Notes under the pieces: model-generated | What the model saw: only the letters and a program-made list of their open reading frames with translations | Databases searched by the model: none | What the model was told of the DNA's origin: nothing | Shown here: positions 45,066 through 53,208 of the stretch, piece by piece | Position numbering within the stretch: position 1 is the stretch's first letter | Layout: every line of letters starts with the position of its first letter | Made by a program: the position numbers and the translations under genes | NCBI GenBank assembly: GCA_001899685.1 | Contig: MKWG01000007.1 | Coordinates: forward strand, 190,206-254,205 | Reading direction: 5' to 3' | Length of the DNA stretch: 64,000 nt | DNA from: Sphingobacteriales bacterium 44-15 | GTDB lineage: Bacteria > Bacteroidota > Bacteroidia > Chitinophagales > Chitinophagaceae

Positions 45066-45098
45066 TTTCAATTATCCTATTAGTTTGAATTTGGAATA

Positions 45099-45572
45099 TT
45101 AATGCCCGTCATGCTGATGCTCTGTATTAGTTCCGTCTCCTGCTTCCACATTTATATTTTCATCCAGATTGGCTACCTGGCCCAACTGGTCCGTCACTTT
45201 CAAATGAAAGCTATACACTCCGATGGCTTGTCCTTCGGGTATTACAGGATAGTCAACAAAGCCCGCAACTTCTTTTTGACCTACATAATCACCCGTATAT
45301 TCCTTTTTAAGATCAAAAATTGCATAACCGCTTTCCTGCCGTATTTCAAGCTCTATTTTCTGGATCAGTCCCGGTGCGTGGATGTTAACCTCAAAATGGC
45401 CTTCCTCTCCCAGGTAAAAAACGTTTTCGTCCGACGCATCATGACTTCCCAGATGAACCACTTCTATAGTAGGAGGAGCAGGCTTTTCTTTTTCTTTAGT
45501 ACAGGAAGTAAATGGAAGTAAAAACAATCCCGGCAAAAACACTATGTACCATAATAAGCTTTTACTTTTCAT
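45099..45572 (-). CDS. DUF4625 lipoprotein with His-rich tail
   Basis: 157 residues. Lipoprotein signal LPFTSCTKEK (Cys24). An Ig-like beta-sandwich follows with VHLGSHDASDENVFYLGEEGHFEVNIHAPG (key part EEGHFEVNIHAPG), YSFHLKVTDQLG, and a C-terminus HQHDGH. DUF4625 proteins in Bacteroidetes sit with TonB receptors and metal proteins; the His residues suggest copper or zinc binding (inference). It follows SusD across 133 bp of hairpin repeat, so it may be expressed differently from SusCD. Confidence 0.78.
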   Translation of the reverse strand: MKSKSLLWYIVFLPGLFLLPFTSCTKEKEKPAPPTIEVVHLGSHDASDENVFYLGEEGHFEVNIHAPGLIQKIELEIRQESGYAIFDLKKEYTGDYVGQKEVAGFVDYPVIPEGQAIGVYSFHLKVTDQLGQVANLDENINVEAGDGTNTEHQHDGH

Positions 45573-45609
45573 GTCTGAATAATTTTATGATAAGATAGAA
45601 GTCACCCCA

Positions 45610-45706
45610 GTGTTGTGTCAAACGTGAAACGTGAAATGTGAGAGGTGAGACGATAAATGTGAAGATCTCACATTTATCGCCTGCCATTTCACGTTTGACA
45701 TAACAC
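45610..45706. repeat. Interspersed hairpin repeat, copy 10 (best-formed)
   Basis: Outer arms GTGTTGTGTCAAACGTGAAA (45610-45629) and TTTCACGTTTGACATAACAC (45687-45706) pair with one mismatch in 20. The inner GATAAATGTGA pairs with TCACATTTATC. It touches the SusD stop codon and lies inside the operon. Confidence 0.85.
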
Positions 45707-47427
45707 TAATAACCGGGATTTTGAGCAATGCCCAGATCGTTGCCGGATAGCCCTTTGGGAATAGGAAACCTGTAAAATTTACCGGAAATATTATCTGTTT
45801 TTGCATGCAGATGCTTATATATCTTGGCAAAAAACGGATAATTGGTTTTCACTTTACCACCTGTTCCGTCACTTTCAGGACCGAATTTAGCGACGATGGA
45901 TGCTACGGAACTGTAATCTGATTTATAGTACTCAAACGTAGGCACATCCGTTAGTACCGTGCCAACCAGTTTTCTCCAGCGGACAAGATTAGACCAATGC
46001 CTTTGTTCAAAATACAGCTCGAGATACCATTCTTTTTCCAGCTCTTCATGCGTAAGTGTAGCATAAGTGCTCACACCAGCCCTTTGCCTTAACTGGTTAA
46101 TGACCTGTGCAGCTTCCGCAGCCTTACCCAACTGAAGCAATGCCTCTGCCTTGGTCAACAGCACTTCAGCATAGCGGATGTCAATACGGTTTATATTATT
46201 CGGTTGTCCTGCTTCTGAGCCTGCGGCAACATCCGTAAACTTGGAATTACGCTGTACAAATTTGCCGATGCGCGGCGAAGTAACAGGAAATACAAAGTCA
46301 TATTCTTTGTAATCTGCTGCCTTGGTTGCCGGGGATGCCACAGGTTCATCCTGGTCAAACAACTTGGTGTAAAGAGAAAAGTGCTTACGCTTATCTTCGT
46401 CGGGAAAACGGTCAAGCAATTTAACATCCGCCGGGCCGATATGGTTATCCTGGTAGAGGTCAAACCGGAAAGTGAACGTACAATGCGTCTGGTGATTCCC
46501 CTGTGCATCGCCCAATCCATCTCCGTCATGATGAATAGTAAAGACATGCTCAGGTGATTTATCTTCAGCCGACACGCCAAAATTGCTTTCAAAATTCGTC
46601 TCCAACTTATAGTTACCGCTACTGATCACCTTATCAGCATACTCTACCACTTTTTGAAGCCTGTCATTATCCCAGGCTGCGGGAGAAGGATCTGTCCTGC
46701 CTGCTGCTATCGAAGCCACTTCGCTCTGTGAAAGCGGTTTGCTGGCCCAATTAAGATAGGCCCTGGCCAGAAGCGCATTGGCTGCCCCTTTGCTTGGATT
46801 AGAACGAACCACATCAAATGCAGGCAGATCTTTTTCGGCTTCAGTAAAATCTTTTACAATTTGAGTATACACTTCGTCAATAGACTTACGGGTTGTTTGT
46901 TCCTGCTGTGTTGGATTGGTTTTTAAGATAAGCGGTACTTCCCCCCACAGGTTTACCAGGTAAGAATAAGCATGCGCACGTATGAATTTTGCTCTTGCCC
47001 TTGCAAGGTCAATACTTGCCTGCGTCAAATTATCACCGGCCTTGCTGGAATCCGCTTTTTCAATCGTCCTGTTGGCTTCTCCAATGCTTACATACAGATA
47101 GTTGAAGATCTTTGTGGGATACCAGTTATTTACATCTGTCTTTAACTGGCTCACCAGGGGACCATCCGCATCATCAGCTCCTTCAAAGCTGACCGTATGC
47201 TCACTGGTTGATTCCAAAAGAAAGGAAAACGAAGAGCTCAGCCGCTGCCATGGCGGGAAAGCTGCACTGGCTGTGGCTAATGCTTCCTGGTCATTTTTCC
47301 AAACCGATTCTCCGGTAATTACTGGTGGCGGAGTGTCTCCTCCACCCACATCCTTCTTGCAGGAATAACCTGCGGAAGAGATCACTACAATAGCCGCGAC
47401 GGCTATTTTTTTAAGGGACTTTGTCAT
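45706..47427 (-). CDS. SusD/RagB family nutrient-binding lipoprotein
   Basis: 573 residues. Lipoprotein signal ISSAGYSCKK (Cys23). The all-helical SusD fold with tetratricopeptide-like repeats: RARAKFIRAHAYSYLVNLWGEVPLIL (key part RAHAYSYLVNLWGEVPL), NALLARAYLNWA, and the C-terminal DIRYAEVLLTKAEALLQLG and ELYFEQRHWSNLVRWRKL. It is the surface lid that captures substrate over the SusC pore. Located 52 bp after susC. Substrate unknown; no glycoside hydrolase is in the locus, arguing against a polysaccharide system. Confidence 0.94.
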   Translation of the reverse strand: MTKSLKKIAVAAIVVISSAGYSCKKDVGGGDTPPPVITGESVWKNDQEALATASAAFPPWQRLSSSFSFLLESTSEHTVSFEGADDADGPLVSQLKTDVNNWYPTKIFNYLYVSIGEANRTIEKADSSKAGDNLTQASIDLARARAKFIRAHAYSYLVNLWGEVPLILKTNPTQQEQTTRKSIDEVYTQIVKDFTEAEKDLPAFDVVRSNPSKGAANALLARAYLNWASKPLSQSEVASIAAGRTDPSPAAWDNDRLQKVVEYADKVISSGNYKLETNFESNFGVSAEDKSPEHVFTIHHDGDGLGDAQGNHQTHCTFTFRFDLYQDNHIGPADVKLLDRFPDEDKRKHFSLYTKLFDQDEPVASPATKAADYKEYDFVFPVTSPRIGKFVQRNSKFTDVAAGSEAGQPNNINRIDIRYAEVLLTKAEALLQLGKAAEAAQVINQLRQRAGVSTYATLTHEELEKEWYLELYFEQRHWSNLVRWRKLVGTVLTDVPTFEYYKSDYSSVASIVAKFGPESDGTGGKVKTNYPFFAKIYKHLHAKTDNISGKFYRFPIPKGLSGNDLGIAQNPGY

Positions 47428-47479
47428 ACTTCCTGATATTTAAACTATTAATAAATACTTATGTCAAATCAGCGCTTTT

Positions 47480-50400
47480 CTAGTAGGTAACATTTACACC
47501 AAACAAAAAGGTACGGGGCATGGGAAATGCGCCCAGATCAACACCCCCGGCTATTTCCGGGTCATACCCTTTATATCCAGTAAGTGTGAGCAGGTTTTGT
47601 CCCGTTGCAAACAGACGCAGCCGAAATGGCGGCAGCTTCCGCGACGTTAGCAGTGCTTTATTTACAGTATAGCCGATGGTTATTGTTCTAAGCCGCAAAA
47701 AAGAAGCATCTTCTATATACCGGCTATCCAGCTCAGATGAAAAAGGACTGCTGGTAATACGGGGAACGGTATTGGATGGATTAGATGCAGTCCAACTGTT
47801 CAATAATACAGCAGAAGTATTATACGCGTCTGTTGGCCGTTCCAGGTAGCGGCGAAGCTTATTATATACACTGTTGCCACTGGCGCCCTGCAATAAAACG
47901 AAGAGATCAAATCCTTTAAAATTCAGTGATGAGGAAAAGCCGTATATGAGCTTTGGCTGTTTGCTGCCCAGCACCACGCGGTCGTTTTGATCAATATGCC
48001 CGTCCTTATTAACATCTTTTAAGCGCGGATCACCGGGCTGCGGAGTAGTATACGACGGGCTGCTGGGCAATTTTGATACATCTTCTCCTTCCTGGATCAC
48101 TCCTTCAAATACCTGCCCGTAGAAGGAGCCTAAAGGCTGACCCACACGAAGGATTTCAACACCAAGTATTCTCTCCGTTACGTCATTATATAATCGCGTA
48201 ATCCTGTTTGTATTATGTGCAACGTTGGCCGCTACAGACCACTGAATGCTTTTCTTATCCACTACCAGTGCATTTACGGATACTTCCACACCCCTGTTCT
48301 CAAGGTTCCCTACATTAACCAGTTGCTCATTGCTCTGTCCCAGGTTGGGAGGGATACGGATGAGCAGGTCTGAAGTTTTCTTATAATACACATCAAGCGT
48401 TGCAGCAATGCGGTTATTCAATATACCCACGTCTACACCTGCATTATACTGCGAAGTTGTTTCCCACTTGAGATTGGTATTGCCGCTATTACCTACCTGG
48501 TATGCGATATCATTACCGTAATACACTGCCTCGAGAAGCTGCAGGTACTCGTAATCACCGATTTCCTGATTTCCTACCTGCCCTGCGCTTAAGCGTAGTT
48601 TTAAATTACTGAGCGGCTTGTAGTCTGACAGGAAGGACTCTTCATTAATATTCCATGCTAAACCTACCGAAGGGAAAAGTCCCCATTTATGATTTTTTGC
48701 AAAACGCGTGGAGTAGTCGCTCCTGAAATTAGCCGTCAGGTGATACCTGTCGAGCAATGAATAATTTACCCTGCCAAGGAGGGAATGAAGCTTACTTTCT
48801 GTTTGCCCGCTAAAGATCGGGCGGCTGCCATAAGGTTTACCATCCTGCAGATTATTTACTCCCAGGTCTTCATTGGTAAACTTTGAGCTTAAGGTTGAAA
48901 TAAAGTTGGTTTTTGTACGCTGGAAAGTATACCCTGCCAAAATATCGAATGCGTGGATATCATTTATCTGCTTCGCATAGGATAAGGTATATTCGTTAAG
49001 CAGTATCTCTGACCTTTTGTTACCAATGCCACCTATACCTTTGGGCTCAAGCCCGATAGCAGTATAAGAAGGAGAAAAATAATTTTGCGTTGTATACCCC
49101 AGGTTGCTGCCCACACTTACTTTTGCCGTTATTCCTCCTCTCGTCTTATATTGGGCGTAAGCATTTGCCAAAACAGAGGAATATATTGTTTGCGCTGTGC
49201 TCTTTAAGAGGTCTGCTATCGGGTTGGCAGTAGTATCGCCCTCTCTTAGATACGCATATTCAAAAGGATTTTTAAAATTATATGCTCCGGCTGATGTATA
49301 AAACGGTACCACCGGCGGCATATACAAGGCGTATGTCAGGGAATTGGTAATACCTGCAGAATAAGGAGAGCTGTTGTAGTTAACTTCCTCAAAAGTAGTA
49401 AGCGTATTTTGTGTGCTTTTGCTTCCTGTCAGGCTGATCCCTACCTTCAGTCCCTGTACGATAGTGCGATCATAATTTGCCCTGCCAACAAACCGTTTAA
49501 AGCCCGAATTTAAAACAACTCCTTCCTGGTCCAGATAATTGGCAGATAAGAAGTACTGTGATTTTGCGTCACCGCCACTTACCGAAAGAGAGTGGTTTTG
49601 TGTGAGACCGGTTTGCAAAACAGCCTCTTGCCAGTCATATCCTTTTCCCAACCGGGAAATCTGCTGATCAGTATATCCAGGCTTATTCAGAAAATAATCT
49701 TTCTGCAGGCGCGCCCATTGTGTTGCATTCAGCAGGTCGAGCTGCTTAGCTGAATTAGCTACGCCGAAGGAATACTGGTAGTCTATAGCGCTTCCTTCCT
49801 TTTTGCCTTTCCTGGTAGTAATCAGTATCACACCATTTGATCCCCGCGAGCCATAGATAGCAGTGGCTGATACATCCTTCAATACCTCAATGGATTCAAT
49901 ATCTCCCGGATTAAGAAAAGAAAGCGGATTGAGCTCACCTTCAATGGCTCCCATACCCACCTTAGTGGAAGAGTTATCACTGAAGTAAAGAAATCCGTCA
50001 ATCACAAAAAGAGGATTGTTGCTCGCATTCACTGAATTGCCTCCTCTTATACGGATCGTTGCGGGAGCGCCGGGTTGCCCGGAGGATTGCGTAACATTTA
50101 CGCCTGCTACTGTTCCTCCCAACAATGCATCTACCGACGGCGAAACATTATATTCCAGCACTTTTTTGGATACGGAAGCTATTGCGCCGGTCAGATCTTT
50201 TCTTCGCTGAGTGCCATATCCTACCACTACTACTTCATTCAGCACATTAATATTCCGGGAAAGTGAGATGGTAGCCGTATCATGCAACGCATACAATTTT
50301 TCTTCAACGGATTTATAACCCACAGCGCTTATAACAAGCGTTACCGGAAGCGCATTCAAAGTATGCAACGAGAAAAAACCATTAGCATTGCTCAGCACTG

Positions 50401-50572
50401 TATTATCATGCCCTTTCTCTCCTATTACGGCGCCAGCCACCGGCTCGTGATTATTATCATCAATAATATAACCGTGAATAATGCGGTGCTGTGCCTGCGC
50501 TCCCGTGCAATAAAAATAAATACCGATAAAAACAAATACCCTGATCAATAATGGCCTGTAAAAAAACTTCAT
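47480..50572 (-). CDS. SusC/RagA family TonB-linked outer membrane transporter
   Basis: 1030 residues. Signal peptide, carboxypeptidase-D-like domain (about 30-110, HGYIIDDNNHEPVAGAVI), TonB-box and plug with VVVGYGTQRRKDLTGAI, IRGGNSVNASNNPLFVIDG and SIEVLKDVSATAIYGSRGSNG (20-residue phrases shortened), then a large barrel. It forms the pedal-bin transporter with SusD. It is the first gene of the long minus-strand locus, with a 258-nt leader after a SAM-clan-like structured RNA and a perfect TTTG-N20-TAGCTTTG promoter. This places outer-membrane uptake under likely SAM control. Confidence 0.95.
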   Translation of the reverse strand: MKFFYRPLLIRVFVFIGIYFYCTGAQAQHRIIHGYIIDDNNHEPVAGAVIGEKGHDNTVLSNANGFFSLHTLNALPVTLVISAVGYKSVEEKLYALHDTATISLSRNINVLNEVVVVGYGTQRRKDLTGAIASVSKKVLEYNVSPSVDALLGGTVAGVNVTQSSGQPGAPATIRIRGGNSVNASNNPLFVIDGFLYFSDNSSTKVGMGAIEGELNPLSFLNPGDIESIEVLKDVSATAIYGSRGSNGVILITTRKGKKEGSAIDYQYSFGVANSAKQLDLLNATQWARLQKDYFLNKPGYTDQQISRLGKGYDWQEAVLQTGLTQNHSLSVSGGDAKSQYFLSANYLDQEGVVLNSGFKRFVGRANYDRTIVQGLKVGISLTGSKSTQNTLTTFEEVNYNSSPYSAGITNSLTYALYMPPVVPFYTSAGAYNFKNPFEYAYLREGDTTANPIADLLKSTAQTIYSSVLANAYAQYKTRGGITAKVSVGSNLGYTTQNYFSPSYTAIGLEPKGIGGIGNKRSEILLNEYTLSYAKQINDIHAFDILAGYTFQRTKTNFISTLSSKFTNEDLGVNNLQDGKPYGSRPIFSGQTESKLHSLLGRVNYSLLDRYHLTANFRSDYSTRFAKNHKWGLFPSVGLAWNINEESFLSDYKPLSNLKLRLSAGQVGNQEIGDYEYLQLLEAVYYGNDIAYQVGNSGNTNLKWETTSQYNAGVDVGILNNRIAATLDVYYKKTSDLLIRIPPNLGQSNEQLVNVGNLENRGVEVSVNALVVDKKSIQWSVAANVAHNTNRITRLYNDVTERILGVEILRVGQPLGSFYGQVFEGVIQEGEDVSKLPSSPSYTTPQPGDPRLKDVNKDGHIDQNDRVVLGSKQPKLIYGFSSSLNFKGFDLFVLLQGASGNSVYNKLRRYLERPTDAYNTSAVLLNSWTASNPSNTVPRITSSPFSSELDSRYIEDASFLRLRTITIGYTVNKALLTSRKLPPFRLRLFATGQNLLTLTGYKGYDPEIAGGVDLGAFPMPRTFLFGVNVTY

Positions 50573-50690
50573 GCGCTAAAAATTAAACTTGAACTGTGCT
50601 TATTGAATATTAAAAGAGACTGTACCGGTTTATCGGGGGATGCCTGTTGACAATACGCTGCCTCATCAGGCACAAGACACCTACAGGAAA

Positions 50691-50717
50691 GCTTTTACAG
50701 AGAAGCAAAATAAAAGC
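50691..50717 (-). other. Leader hairpin, possible part of expression platform
   Basis: Minus strand GCTTTTA (50717-50711) and TAAAAGC (50697-50691), a perfect 7-bp stem with a 13-nt loop, followed by TTTCC. It is too AT-rich to be a convincing terminator. Confidence 0.35.
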
Positions 50718-50830
50718 CTACCTACATCAGGTTATACCGATACAAACAGGTAAAATCAATACTGGTTTACGTCAACAACGCTCCGGAGAGCCTGACATAA
50801 AATGAACATCTGAAGCTGAATACATGATGT

Positions 50831-50942
50831 AGTCAATTTATAGTTTCTAAATATTGTTTAGACCAGGTTGGGCACTTATCCTTGCCGGAAGTTGCCAGAA
50901 GTTCGCAGAGCCTGACTCTCCCTTCTTCTGTATAAATTAACT
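50831..50942 (-). ncRNA. SAM-clan (S-box-like) riboswitch candidate upstream of susC
   Basis: On the minus strand a 112-nt element is closed by a 12-bp P1 (AGTTAATTTATA / TATAAATTGACT, one G-U). Inside: P2 GAAG ... CTTC enclosing GGAGAGTCAGGCTCTGCGAA; then TGGCAAC; P3 ACTTCC / GGATAAGT around GGCA; then GCCCAACC; P4 TCTAAA-CAATA-TTTAGA; then GAAAC before P1 closes. This is the order and wording of SAM-I (GGAGGGACTGGCCC..GAA..GGCAAC..GGTGCCAAtTCC..GAAA), with enough changes that it may be a SAM-I/IV-type variant. The neighbouring gene has a standard SAM-I switch. Ligand is inferred. Confidence 0.7.
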
Positions 50943-50971
50943 AACTAATGGTGGTGATTAATTAGATGATG

Positions 50972-51003
50972 CAAAGCTATACTGTTGTAATATTACTTCC
51001 AAA
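50972..51003 (-). promoter_or_regulatory. Promoter of the susC locus
   Basis: Minus strand TTTG (51003-51000), 20 bp, TAGCTTTG (50979-50972): a full match to the Bacteroidetes consensus. Transcription should start near 50965, about 22 nt before the riboswitch P1. Confidence 0.8.
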
Positions 51004-51120
51004 TTTTTAGTCTACTAATTTTATAGGCTTTTGTTTTATTTTTTTTTGCCTAAACAGTAAAGGAAAACCGGTTAACATTCTCTTGACCAATTCTATCCAC
51101 AGAAGTACTATCTTCAGGTT

Positions 51121-51176
51121 CGTGAAACGTGAGATGAGAAACGTGAAACGAACTTTCACATTTCACGTTTGACTTA
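51121..51176. repeat. Interspersed hairpin repeat, copy 11
   Basis: CGTGAAACGTGAGATGAGAA and ACGTGAAACG face TTTCACATTTCACGTTTGAC. Confidence 0.7.
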
Positions 51177-51514
51177 GCATTGTTTTTTTTCTGAAGCCCC
51201 TCTGTCGAAGGTTACCAAATATATGACCACCATAATATTCTGAACCCGGCAGGGGGCTCCAGAAAATAAATAACGTTTACCCATTGCAGGGGATATATAA
51301 AATTTCGGCGGAATAAATGGTGGTGGTTTATTAAAGCCGGAAGATACTAAGCCTGTCTTAGCTGCAACAATGCAAACAGGAATTTGCAAATACCTTATTA
51401 CAGGAAAAAAGCGGATTGAAATGCAAAGCGTTTAACATCGAATTATCAATTTGCCTACAAATTTAGTAGACTATTCAAATAAAACAATTTTTTCCTGCTG
51501 ATTTTTTCATTAAA

Positions 51515-52702
51515 CTATACCGCCACTGCTTCTGGTCTTTTTTTATTTGCATGACTTTCAATTACAGCAAATGCATTTTTTAAATCGTCAATAAGGTCAT
51601 CCACATCTTCCAGTCCCACGCTTAATCGTATAAGACTGTCTGCAACACCGGATACCTTTCTTATTGTTTCAGGAATAGACTTATGCGTCATTTGTGCGGG
51701 ATGACACAAGAGGCTTTTAACCCCTCCCAGGCTTTCTGCGAGCTTAAAATATGCTGTGGAAGTCACGAAGGCATTAGCCGCAGCAACCGTATCTTCTTTT
51801 AATGTGAAAGAAACAACGCTCCCAAAACCATTGGCCTGCTTCGCCGCAACAATATGATTGAAGTGATCTTTCAATCCGGGATAATACACTTTACCCACGG
51901 CAGGGTGTGTCTGTAAATATTCTGCCACCGCCTGAGCATTTGCACAATGTTGCTTCACACGAAGATGCAACGTTTCAATACCACGGATCACCAGCCAGCT
52001 GTCAAAAGGAGAAAGTATAGCCCCGCTCGCATTCTGAATGAATTTTATTTTTTCTCCAAGCTCTTTCTCCCGGGTGATGACCAGTCCTGCTATCAGGTCG
52101 CTATGCCCGCCAAGATATTTGGTGGCAGAATGCACCACAATATCAGCGCCAAGCGTAAGAGGATGTTGTAATGCCGGAGATGCAAAAGTGTTGTCTACAC
52201 AAAGCAGGCATTTATTGGATTTAGCGATACCGGCGATAGCTTCAATATCAGATATCTTCAAGGTAGGGTTAGTAGGCGTTTCGAGCCAGATGAGTTTTGT
52301 TTTTGAAGTGATGGCATTCAAAACGTTTTCTATGATGCTTGTATCAACATAGCGGACCCGGATACCAAATTTTTGATACACGTGGGTGAACATACGGAAT
52401 GCCCCGCCATAAATATCATCAACCGCTAATATTTCATCTCCGCTTTCAAGTAATTTTATTACTGCATCAATAGCAGCCAGCCCGCTGGCAAAAGCCGCGC
52501 CTGCAGTACCTTTCTCAAGAGTAGCTGCCAGTGTTTCCAATGCTGCGCGGGTGGGATTTCCACTGCGGGCATAATCATAGCCTTTATTGACACCAGGCGC
52601 TTCCTGAACGAAAGTGCTTGTCTGATAAATAGGTACCGAAATAGCTCCCGTCAACGGGTCTGCCGGAATGCTGTGGAGGAGTTGTGTTGCAATGCTGCTC
52701 AT
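51515..52702 (-). CDS. PLP-dependent trans-sulfuration enzyme (cystathionine gamma-synthase/lyase or homoserine sulfhydrylase type)
   Basis: 395 residues, Cys/Met-metabolism PLP family. The cofactor lysine is in VVHSATKYLGGHSD near residue 195; YDYARSGNPTR near 45 and SLLCHPAQMTHKSIPE and RLSVGLEDVDDLI near the end are family hallmarks. It makes or breaks C-S bonds of cystathionine or acylated homoserine. The SAM-I riboswitch and terminator just upstream argue for methionine biosynthesis (metB-like, repressed by SAM). The exact reaction cannot be fixed from motifs. Terminated-leader control is direct from sequence. Confidence 0.92.
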   Translation of the reverse strand: MSSIATQLLHSIPADPLTGAISVPIYQTSTFVQEAPGVNKGYDYARSGNPTRAALETLAATLEKGTAGAAFASGLAAIDAVIKLLESGDEILAVDDIYGGAFRMFTHVYQKFGIRVRYVDTSIIENVLNAITSKTKLIWLETPTNPTLKISDIEAIAGIAKSNKCLLCVDNTFASPALQHPLTLGADIVVHSATKYLGGHSDLIAGLVITREKELGEKIKFIQNASGAILSPFDSWLVIRGIETLHLRVKQHCANAQAVAEYLQTHPAVGKVYYPGLKDHFNHIVAAKQANGFGSVVSFTLKEDTVAAANAFVTSTAYFKLAESLGGVKSLLCHPAQMTHKSIPETIRKVSGVADSLIRLSVGLEDVDDLIDDLKNAFAVIESHANKKRPEAVAV

Positions 52703-52770
52703 CTTTTTTGGTTTTTAATGGTGAAAATTATAATTGACAATACTTACCAAAAAAGATTAACGGAGAGCAA

Positions 52771-52804
52771 TAAAAAAGCTCATCCGATAAATCAGATGAG
52801 CTTC
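52771..52804 (-). terminator. Intrinsic terminator (expression platform of the SAM-I riboswitch)
   Basis: Minus strand AAGCTCATC and GATGAGCTT form a perfect 9-bp stem with loop TGATTTATCG, followed by TTTT within a six-T run. Position between the aptamer and the start codon (about 70 bp before the ATG) is that of a transcriptional OFF switch. Confidence 0.9.
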
Positions 52805-52842
52805 AAATATATAGTAATGTATATTTTCTGAGCTGTGAATCT

Positions 52843-52964
52843 GGCTTATCTTTCACGTTTTTCACGTGATGGAATTGGCACCTTTCCTTTTAGTACAATG
52901 AAGTATAAAAGGAGGTTGCCAAGGCTTCGCAGGGCCATTACCCTCCGCCTTTCTTGATAAGTAT
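52843..52964 (-). ncRNA. SAM-I riboswitch (S-box)
   Basis: Minus strand. P1 is ACTTATC ... GATAAGCC, extended by GAAT/ATTC. Core segments match the SAM-I consensus: AAGAAAGGCGGAGGGTAATG, GCCCTGCGAA, TTGGCAACC, AAAGGTGCCAATTCC, P4 CACG/CGTG, then GAAAGATAAG. High SAM should stabilise the aptamer and let the downstream terminator form, switching the trans-sulfuration gene off. Standard architecture. Confidence 0.95.
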
Positions 52965-52996
52965 TCCGCACTTAATAAAGTAATAAAGAACTGCTA

Positions 52997-53029
52997 CAAA
53001 GGTATAATCATTATTTTTTTGCAAACAAA
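52997..53029 (-). promoter_or_regulatory. Promoter of the SAM-I riboswitch leader
   Basis: Minus strand TTTG (53029-53026), 21 bp, TACCTTTG (53004-52997); a second TTTG at 53025-53022 gives 17 bp. A full match to TAnnTTTG. Transcription should begin near 52990, shortly before the aptamer. Confidence 0.75.
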
Positions 53030-53049
53030 TTTTTTTTAAAAAAATATTG

Positions 53050-53155
53050 TGTTGTGCTAAATGTGAGACATAAAATGTCAGACGTGAGACGTGAAACAGG
53101 TCTTTCACCTTTATCATCTCATGTCTCACGTTTCACGAAAATGAACAGACATAAT
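53050..53155. repeat. Interspersed hairpin repeat, copy 12, with conserved flank
   Basis: GTGTTGTGCTAAATGTGAGA-like left side, GACGTGAGACGTGAAACAGG, then TTTCACCTTTATCATCTCAT and GTCTCACGTTTCACG. The flank CGAAAATGAACAGACATAAT (53136-53155) is identical to that of copy 5. Confidence 0.75.
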
Positions 53156-53208
53156 ATCAGAAATCTATACCTTTGGCAACAGCCGTTTACTTCTCAACAC
53201 ATTAGTAT

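Larger units (their letters stand above)
50573..51514. other. Long intergenic/leader region upstream of susC
   Basis: About 940 bp. From right to left: a hairpin repeat (51121-51176), the susC promoter (50972-51003), a SAM-clan-like RNA (50831-50942), a small hairpin (50691-50717) and the susC start. A 71-codon minus frame at 51174-51389 is judged non-coding. The rest is AT-rich. Confidence 0.65.
52703..53208. other. Leader and intergenic region of the trans-sulfuration gene
   Basis: About 500 bp: terminator (52771-52804), SAM-I riboswitch (52843-52964), promoter (52997-53029) and a hairpin repeat (53050-53155). A minus-strand frame at 52938-53129 overlaps the riboswitch and is rejected. Confidence 0.75.

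Noticed and set aside
51174-51389. 71-codon minus-strand open frame
   Set aside because: It overlaps a hairpin repeat, has no family features, and its composition resembles spacer DNA.
52938-53129. 63-codon minus-strand open frame
   Set aside because: It lies across the promoter, hairpin repeat and 5' part of the SAM-I riboswitch.
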